Part shown: positions 23,841 to 28,657 of the stretch, in pieces | Position numbering within the stretch: the first letter of the stretch is position 1 | Layout of the letters: each line of letters opens with the position of its first letter | Translations under genes and position numbers: made by a program | Notes under the pieces: generated by a model | What the model saw: only the letters and a program-made list of their open reading frames with translations | The model's database searches: none | Told to the model about the DNA's origin: nothing | Origin: Ignavibacteriota bacterium | GTDB lineage: Bacteria; Bacteroidota; Ignavibacteria; Palsa-1295 | Reading direction: 5' to 3' | Length of the DNA: 28,657 bases | Assembly (NCBI GenBank): GCA_025357895.1 | Contig: JANYLL010000430.1 | Location: 1-28,657, forward strand

Positions 23841-24517
23841 AAAAAATTCTCGTTGTCGAAGACGATCCCGCAATCCGCATTGCGCTTGAAGCAGGACTTA
23901 GCGAAGACAATTATGATGTACTTCTTGCTTCCGATGGAATCGATGGATTGAAGCAGGCAAAAAATCCAATGGTTGATCTGATCCTTCTCGACATAATGCT
24001 GCCAGGCAAAGATGGGATGGAAATTTGCCGCGAACTTCGCAAAGAAGGCATTAACACGCTTGTGATGATGCTGACAAGCAAATCGGAGGAAATCGATAAA
24101 GTTCTTGGTCTTGAGATCGGTGCCGATGATTACATGACGAAGCCCTTTAGCATTCGCGAACTTAAGGCCCGCATCAAAGCACTTTTGCGCAGAACGCAGG
24201 ATCTGAAAAAAGGTATTGAAGAATCTTCATTCGGTGACCTCCATTTTGATTTCAAAAAACAAGAAGCCCTAAAAAATAAAAAACCGATTAAACTTTCGGC
24301 AAAGGAATTTCAGATCGTAAAATTTTTCATTGAGCATGAAGGTGAAGTCTTAGGCCGCGATAAGCTCCTCGATGAAGTCTGGGGATACGATATTTTCCCA
24401 ACGACAAGAACTGTCGACAATTATATTCTTTCGATCCGTAAAAAGATCGAAGATGATCCATCCGAACCGAAACATTTAGTTACGGTTCATACTTCAGGAT
24501 ATAAGTTTGTAAAATAG
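23837..24517 (+). CDS. OmpR/PhoB-family response regulator
   Basis: 226 residues. The receiver domain has the acidic pocket E8-D9-D10, phosphoacceptor Asp52 (L-L-D-I-M-L-P-G), Thr80 and Lys102 (T-K-P-F). The C-terminal winged helix (about 130-225) contains L-S-A-K-E-F-Q-I-V, V-W-G-Y-D and the recognition helix region T-R-T-V-D-N-Y-I-L-S-I-R-K-K-I, ending G-Y-K-F-V-K. It is coupled to the kinase (ATGA overlap), so the two form a pair. Members of this family bind direct repeats with an 11-bp period; such repeats occur in both following intergenic regions. Confidence 0.95.
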   Translation: MKKILVVEDDPAIRIALEAGLSEDNYDVLLASDGIDGLKQAKNPMVDLILLDIMLPGKDGMEICRELRKEGINTLVMMLTSKSEEIDKVLGLEIGADDYMTKPFSIRELKARIKALLRRTQDLKKGIEESSFGDLHFDFKKQEALKNKKPIKLSAKEFQIVKFFIEHEGEVLGRDKLLDEVWGYDIFPTTRTVDNYILSIRKKIEDDPSEPKHLVTVHTSGYKFVK

Positions 24518-24552
24518 GTCCGTATTACTCCTTTCCTTACTTGCTCCGAGTG

Positions 24553-24599
24553 CATGTCAAATCTCCATATCCTCTTTGCACGGAGTATGACATGTTTTT
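24553..24599 (+). terminator. Terminator after the kinase/regulator operon
   Basis: CATGTCA (24553-24559) pairs with TGACATG (24588-24594), continued after an internal loop by CTCC with GGAG. Five T follow (24595-24599). It lies 36 bp after the regulator stop. Its 3' arm is also part of a TGACA direct repeat (see findings). Confidence 0.65.
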
Positions 24600-24603
24600 G
24601 ACA
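24588..24603. promoter_or_regulatory. PHO-box-like direct repeat (TGACA-N6-TGACA)
   Basis: Two TGACA units start at 24588 and 24599, exactly 11 bp apart. On the other strand this reads TGTCA-N6-TGTCA, like the PHO box core. It lies about 90 bp before the 24693 gene, but overlaps a terminator hairpin that itself explains one of the units. Confidence 0.35.
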
Positions 24604-24692
24604 ATCCTCTGATAATTCGGTGGCAATTCACCTTTTGAAATTCGCCATTTTTGCATTCAGAAATTCATTCACATTTTCTAATGCAAAACAAA

Positions 24693-25367
24693 ATGAAAAA
24701 CTCAATAGGTATTCTCATTGCAGCAATTGTACTGACTTGCTCTTTCACATCAGTTTTTGCTCAGGTATGCACAGCTCCGTCACCAGATCATCTCTTTGCA
24801 GATAAAGGCGGATCAATGGTGACTGCTTCGACAGGAATTCCATATATAGGAATTGCTGAATACGCTTATGGAATAAGCAGCAAAACCACGATTGGCTTTA
24901 TGTATGGACAAACTCCTCTTGTCGAAGCCTATGGCATCCGCATTCGGACGATCATTGCTGAACCATCGGAAAGAACACGTATTTATTTTCGCTCCCCGAT
25001 CTTTTACTATCCAAAAACACACGATCTTGGCGGTGAGCCATGGTTTCTTGCGTGGCCTGTTTTAAATTTCGAATACCGACGGGATTGTGGCAGACGTATG
25101 TGGGCCGGAGTCGGCGCTATCGGCGCAGCCTGTGCTCATTCAGTCGGTAAAACGCTCGGTTTGGAAAAAGAGCAGGAAATGATGGGCGAAGGTTTCAAAG
25201 GCGGTATCTGGAATACCGTTCAGATTGGAGGAACACAGCCTATCACAGATAAGCTTGTAGCACAGGCAGAGTTCGGACTTGTGATGAGTGGCATTAAACT
25301 TGCAAAAAGCGATTGGGTCGGCGGTCCGCCTGTCGTTCTTATTATGGGAGTGTCATATTCTTTTTAA
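24693..25367 (+). CDS. Exported protein, probably small barrel, unknown function
   Basis: 224 residues from ATG 24693 (ATG 24681 and a TTG at 24651 are in frame but add residues before the signal peptide). The signal peptide has core I-G-I-L-I-A-A-I-V-L and ends V-F-A-Q. The mature protein has several Gly/aromatic strands (I-G-I-A-E-Y-A-Y-G-I, T-T-I-G-F-M-Y-G-Q-T) and ends G-V-S-Y-S-F, as outer-membrane barrels do. Cys residues occur near the mature N-terminus and in the middle. It is placed between the two-component operon and the nucleotidase-like gene, with a PHO-box-like repeat upstream. Not recognised as a named family. Confidence 0.6.
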   Translation: MKNSIGILIAAIVLTCSFTSVFAQVCTAPSPDHLFADKGGSMVTASTGIPYIGIAEYAYGISSKTTIGFMYGQTPLVEAYGIRIRTIIAEPSERTRIYFRSPIFYYPKTHDLGGEPWFLAWPVLNFEYRRDCGRRMWAGVGAIGAACAHSVGKTLGLEKEQEMMGEGFKGGIWNTVQIGGTQPITDKLVAQAEFGLVMSGIKLAKSDWVGGPPVVLIMGVSYSF

Positions 25368-25374
25368 CAACTCT

Positions 25375-25392
25375 GTGACAAATCCGTGACAA
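25375..25392. promoter_or_regulatory. PHO-box-like direct repeat (GTGACAA-N4-GTGACAA)
   Basis: Two perfect GTGACAA units start at 25375 and 25386, 11 bp apart. On the minus strand they read TTGTCAC-N4-TTGTCAC, close to the PHO box consensus CTGTCAT-N4-CTGTCAC. The pair ends 19 nt before the -7 box at 25412, where the -33 element would lie, and no TTTG -33 is seen. This is the usual place for an OmpR-type activator site. Confidence 0.55.
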
Positions 25393-25411
25393 TTCATACT
25401 TCCGAAAAAAG

Positions 25412-25419
25412 TATTTTTG
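25412..25419 (+). promoter_or_regulatory. Bacteroidota-type -7 box (TATTTTTG)
   Basis: Exact TAnnTTTG match, 43 bp before the ATG at 25463. It is identical to the box at 3307. It follows the direct repeat at 25375-25392. Confidence 0.45.
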
Positions 25420-25462
25420 TATCGAACAATAACTCATTTTTAAATTAAAACTCTGAAACTCT

Positions 25463-27331
25463 ATGAAAATACTAATCACACTTTGTTTTTTATCTATCGC
25501 GTTGTATAATGTTGCCTTTGCGCAGCAGACCGATACGATCACCATATTGCACATGAATGACTCGCATTCCGGACTTGCTCCCTACGGTCCGCGCACAGCC
25601 GATCTTAAAGGCACACGTGGCGGCATCGCCCGTGCAGCAAGCGTCATAGGGTTTACCAAGATGACAGAAAAAAATGTTCTCACACTTCATGCCGGAGATT
25701 TTTCCGTTGGCGATATTTTTTATAATGCCTATTTTGGTGTACCGGAACTTCGCATCCTTTCTGCTCTTGGCTGCGATGCAATGACGGTCGGGAATCACGA
25801 ATTTGACCTGACTCCTGCAACATTGAAACAGGTCTTAGATACTGCATTTGCTGGCGGAGGATCCTTTCCGTTGCTTTCAGCGAATTGTGTACTCCAAGAT
25901 TCTGGTGTTCGCGGATTGAAAAAATATATTCAATCATACACCATCAAAGCCTACGGCGCAACGAAGGTAGGTATATTTGGACTTACAACACCAGAGACGA
26001 ATACGCTTTCACAGCCATCACCGGCATTTCTCGATACGAATCTGATTCAGATCTCATCGGCAATGGTTGATACCCTAAAAGCAAAAGGCTGTCAGGTGAT
26101 TCTTCTTCTCTCGCATTTGGGATATAATCTTGATTCCGTGATTGCAAGTTATGTGCCCGGAATATCGATGATCATCGGAGGACATGATCATTATGTATTC
26201 CAGACGCCTAAGAATGTAATCAATCCTATCGGAGATTTAGTACCAATTGTTCAAGTTGGTGCACATTATTCTCATATCGGAAAAATTCATCTTGCTGTAA
26301 CAGGTAAAAAAATTACATTGCTTGATTATACTGCAATACCACTTGACGAAAATATTCCTGAAGAACCAAGTACAAAAGCTCTTATTGATACACTTATCAA
26401 AGGCATCGAAGCAATGTTCGGTCCCGTGTATTCCCAAAAGCTTTCCTATGCTCATAATGATTTCGATGAAGTTGCTGAGAATCTCACAGATCAAGGAAAT
26501 CATGATACTCCGGTTGGCAACCTTGTCACCGACGCATTTCGCTCGGCAACAGGATCCGATATTGCTATAGAAGTAGGGGGCTCAACGGCTGATAAACTAT
26601 ACCAGGGACCGATCGTAGGTGCGGATATCTTCCGAATGGTCGGTTACGGATATAACACTGATAATGGTTTAGGCTACAGACTTGCAACATTCACGATGAC
26701 CGGTGCAGCGATCATGCAGGGGTTAGAATTCGGTCTATCTGATATCGAGCATAACGATGAATTTTTAGTACAAACCTCAGGTATGAAATATACATACAAT
26801 CCGAAAGCGCCCCTCTATAGCCGCCTGAACTCTGTAATGATAGGTAATGCACCTATCGATACCGGAAAGATCTACACTGTAGCTGCGAATGAATTCGCCG
26901 CACTATTTTTAGGAGCCATCGGAATCCAGACAGGTAAACTTCATATTTATAAAGATACGACGGAGTATCAGGTGATTTCAAAATATGCAGCGGCTCGTGA
27001 TACGATCAAACCGATCATCGAAGGGAGAGTCGCCAGCTTTAAGCTTTCGGTACTAAAAAATTCTTTCGAGCAAGGTACTGAAGCAATTCATATTTTTCCG
27101 AATCCGGCAAGTACTTCTGCAACCATTCAATTCACTCTTGATGGTCAATCGGACGTAGAAATTAAAGTCTTTTCATCGTTAGGTGTTGAAGTTGCAGGAT
27201 ACCACGGACATCTTTCTTCCGGCGAATTCTCTACAACAATTCCCACAGATACATTACGTGCGGGCACGTACTACTGTGATATTCTTTGCAACGATCACGT
27301 ACGCAGTTTATCGTTCGCAGTGGTAAAATAA
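25463..27331 (+). CDS. Exported 5'-nucleotidase/metallophosphatase with T9SS sorting domain
   Basis: 622 residues, signal peptide 1-20. The metallophosphoesterase domain has the metal site Asp33-x-His35 (M-N-D-S-H), L-H-A-G-D-F, G-N-H-E-F-D (Asn111, His112), L-L-S-H-L-G and G-G-H-D-H-Y. A 5'-nucleotidase C-terminal domain follows (about 350-520, opening G-N-L-V-T-D-A-F). The last ~80 residues start at I-F-P-N-P-A-S and end S-F-A-V-V-K: a type A sorting domain for type IX secretion. Expected to free phosphate from nucleotides at the cell surface. The C-terminal domain lacks the usual N-x-G-G-x-R and G-G-D-G-Y elements, so substrate may differ. The next gene starts 7 bp downstream. Confidence 0.88.
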   Translation: MKILITLCFLSIALYNVAFAQQTDTITILHMNDSHSGLAPYGPRTADLKGTRGGIARAASVIGFTKMTEKNVLTLHAGDFSVGDIFYNAYFGVPELRILSALGCDAMTVGNHEFDLTPATLKQVLDTAFAGGGSFPLLSANCVLQDSGVRGLKKYIQSYTIKAYGATKVGIFGLTTPETNTLSQPSPAFLDTNLIQISSAMVDTLKAKGCQVILLLSHLGYNLDSVIASYVPGISMIIGGHDHYVFQTPKNVINPIGDLVPIVQVGAHYSHIGKIHLAVTGKKITLLDYTAIPLDENIPEEPSTKALIDTLIKGIEAMFGPVYSQKLSYAHNDFDEVAENLTDQGNHDTPVGNLVTDAFRSATGSDIAIEVGGSTADKLYQGPIVGADIFRMVGYGYNTDNGLGYRLATFTMTGAAIMQGLEFGLSDIEHNDEFLVQTSGMKYTYNPKAPLYSRLNSVMIGNAPIDTGKIYTVAANEFAALFLGAIGIQTGKLHIYKDTTEYQVISKYAAARDTIKPIIEGRVASFKLSVLKNSFEQGTEAIHIFPNPASTSATIQFTLDGQSDVEIKVFSSLGVEVAGYHGHLSSGEFSTTIPTDTLRAGTYYCDILCNDHVRSLSFAVVK

Positions 27332-27338
27332 TATTAAG

Positions 27339-27965
27339 ATGAAACGTACATCGAAATTTTTACGGATAACTCTGCTCGTTTTCTCAGCTATTTTTGCCGG
27401 CAAGGCTTTATCGCAAAGCGATACCTTGCATCCAAAAGTAGATGCTATTATATCTGGTGGAATCCTTTCCGATTTTTCTGAAGGTCTGGGGGGAATAGCA
27501 GAGTTATCCGTGATCTATCAGAAACAGGTTTTCGGAATCAGTTTCTCTTCTGTAGGAGCCGGCAACGTTGTTACCTATAGGCAGGGAGGATCGGGATTAG
27601 ATTTTTTTGCATCAAGAGCCGAAACGTCGTATTCAGCTAATCTCAATCAAGTCATTGCTCTGCATTATGGAAATCAATTAACAAAAGTATTATCGATCAC
27701 TGCCGGAATTGCATGGGTCTTGCATTACGAAAGGTCAGCGATAAACCAGCATCAGGATCCCGGCGGATTTTTCACCACCGGAGATTATCGCGCGGATCTG
27801 GTCGAACACCAAAATAATTATGTTGCAATTCCGATTACAGTTAAAGCCCACTTGAGATTTGGCTCCTGGATAGGAATGATCTTTCATGCCCAAATGCTTG
27901 CAAACCTGAATGAGATCAGGTTCAACGGTGGAGTATCGATCGGTTTTGGAAATTTCCAGAAATAA
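27339..27965 (+). CDS. Exported protein of unknown function, barrel-like
   Basis: 208 residues. The signal peptide has core I-T-L-L-V-F-S-A-I-F-A and ends A-L-S-Q. The mature protein shows alternating strands (V-D-A-I-I-S-G-G-I-L, I-T-A-G-I-A-W-V-L-H-Y, G-G-V-S-I-G-F-G-N-F) in keeping with a small outer-membrane or surface barrel. It starts 7 bp after the nucleotidase-like gene, so it is almost surely co-transcribed and may share its phosphate-type control. It converges on the ribosomal S1 gene with 23 bp between stops. No named family recognised. Confidence 0.65.
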   Translation: MKRTSKFLRITLLVFSAIFAGKALSQSDTLHPKVDAIISGGILSDFSEGLGGIAELSVIYQKQVFGISFSSVGAGNVVTYRQGGSGLDFFASRAETSYSANLNQVIALHYGNQLTKVLSITAGIAWVLHYERSAINQHQDPGGFFTTGDYRADLVEHQNNYVAIPITVKAHLRFGSWIGMIFHAQMLANLNEIRFNGGVSIGFGNFQK

Positions 27966-27988
27966 AAATGCAGCAGTTGTCTTTTACT

Positions 27989-28657
27989 TTATTTCTTTCC
28001 CTCTGCCTGCTCCAGCTTTTCCTTTAATGACCCAAGTTCGCCTAAGGAAAAGCTCGAGCCTCTGGGAGTAGCGCGATAATTTTTTAACGTATTGCGTTGC
28101 GCTTCTTTTTCTGCAGCGATGAAGGAAAGGGTGATCTTTCCGTCGCGACGGTCGTATTCGATAACACGCAAACCTTCGATCGGCTTATCTTTTTTGAAGA
28201 CGTCTTCTAAACGCTCGATGCGGTCATGGCTGAGTTCGCGGCGCGGCACAAAGCCTTCGATGCCATCTTCAAATGTAACAACAACTCCGCCTTTCGTGAT
28301 TTCTTTGATAGTACCGTTATGATCAGTGCCCGGACGGTATTTTTCTTCGCGCTGACGAACGGGGTTTTCTTCCAGTCGTTTTTTTGAAACGGAAATGCGG
28401 CGCTTCTTCGGATCGACGGTTAAGATCTGTACATCAAATTCATCGCCGATAGTTACTGCTGAAGCAACGGTGGGAATTCGCTCCCAAGAAATTTCAGAGA
28501 TCGGAAGGAAGGCAGTGATATTTTCACCAAGTGAAACTTCAGCGCCGAAATCATTAATGCTGACAACGGATACAGTAAGTTTATCACCTTCATGAAATTT
28601 ACTGAAACTTTCAAGATACGGATCGGGCGTAAGCTGACGAACTCCGAGCTGGATGGT
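27989..28657 (-). CDS. rpsA: Ribosomal protein S1, C-terminal part (runs past window end)
   Basis: The minus-strand frame is open from the window edge (28657) to TAA at 27989, giving 222 residues without a start. It opens with I-Q-L-G-V-R-Q-L-T-P-D-P, the junction typical between S1 repeats. A full S1 domain follows (G-D-K-L-T-V-S-V-V ... R-R-I-S-V-S-K-K-R), then a second (Y-R-P-G-T-D-H-N-G-T-I ... I-E-G-F-V-P-R-R-E-L-S), and a charged tail ending E-G-K-K. S1 binds mRNA on the 30S subunit. A start at the GTG near 28249 would cut through an S1 domain and is rejected. Confidence 0.92.
   Translation of the reverse strand, partial: TIQLGVRQLTPDPYLESFSKFHEGDKLTVSVVSINDFGAEVSLGENITAFLPISEISWERIPTVASAVTIGDEFDVQILTVDPKKRRISVSKKRLEENPVRQREEKYRPGTDHNGTIKEITKGGVVVTFEDGIEGFVPRRELSHDRIERLEDVFKKDKPIEGLRVIEYDRRDGKITLSFIAAEKEAQRNTLKNYRATPRGSSFSLGELGSLKEKLEQAEGKK

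Noticed and set aside
28092..28595. Plus-strand frames at the right end
   Set aside because: Antisense to the conserved ribosomal S1 coding sequence.

Overview
The window looks like chromosomal DNA of a Bacteroidota/Chlorobiota-type (FCB group) bacterium. The evidence is a C-terminal type IX secretion sorting domain on a 5'-nucleotidase-like protein, many signal peptides ending in FAQ or SQ, a DUF5777-like barrel, almost no Shine-Dalgarno sequences before starts, and A/T-rich -7 boxes of the form TAnnTTTG. Base composition is moderately AT-rich. No phage, transposase or CRISPR array is visible. A species name cannot be given from sequence alone.

Layout. (1) 1-340 is non-coding. (2) 341-2668 is a tight four-gene operon for envelope proteins: a haem-c lipoprotein, a membrane-anchored OB-fold protein, a YceI protein and a DUF5777-like barrel. 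(3) 2815-3209 is a broken Nei/Fpg-type DNA glycosylase gene with an internal deletion and a frameshift in an A-run. (4) 3350-4241 holds a YtxH-like protein, tRNA-Lys(CTT) on the minus strand with its terminator, and a candidate 38-residue membrane peptide. (5) 4249-9045 (minus) is a large TamB protein. (6) 9202-18650 is a co-directional run: trmH, a vWA membrane protein, a barrel-like protein, a tandem PepSY-like protein, then a TolC/adaptor/RND tripartite efflux system. (7) 18671-20604 is a SAM-II-like riboswitch with an overlapping intrinsic terminator, followed by a gene encoding only the C-terminal half of cobalamin-dependent methionine synthase. (8) 20666-27965 holds a Ser-rich barrel-like protein, a PDZ-containing sensor kinase with an OmpR-type response regulator, another exported protein, a T9SS-exported 5'-nucleotidase-like enzyme and a small exported protein. 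(9) 27989-28657 (minus) is the 3' end of the ribosomal protein S1 gene.

How parts may work together. The methionine synthase half has a textbook logic in its leader: SAM binding should fold a pseudoknot that uses bases otherwise able to form an antiterminator, so high SAM would switch the gene off. The kinase/regulator pair is followed by two intergenic regions, each with a TGTCA-N6-TGTCA direct repeat (11-bp period). This resembles a PHO box. The second repeat sits just upstream of a -7 element in front of the exported 5'-nucleotidase-like gene, suggesting local phosphate-responsive (or other OmpR-type) control.

The most notable items are the riboswitch/terminator switch, the separately encoded methionine synthase half with a 7-bp tandem repeat inside its linker, the PHO-box-like repeats, an efflux adaptor lacking its coiled-coil hairpin, and the four-gene cytochrome/OB/YceI/DUF5777 operon.
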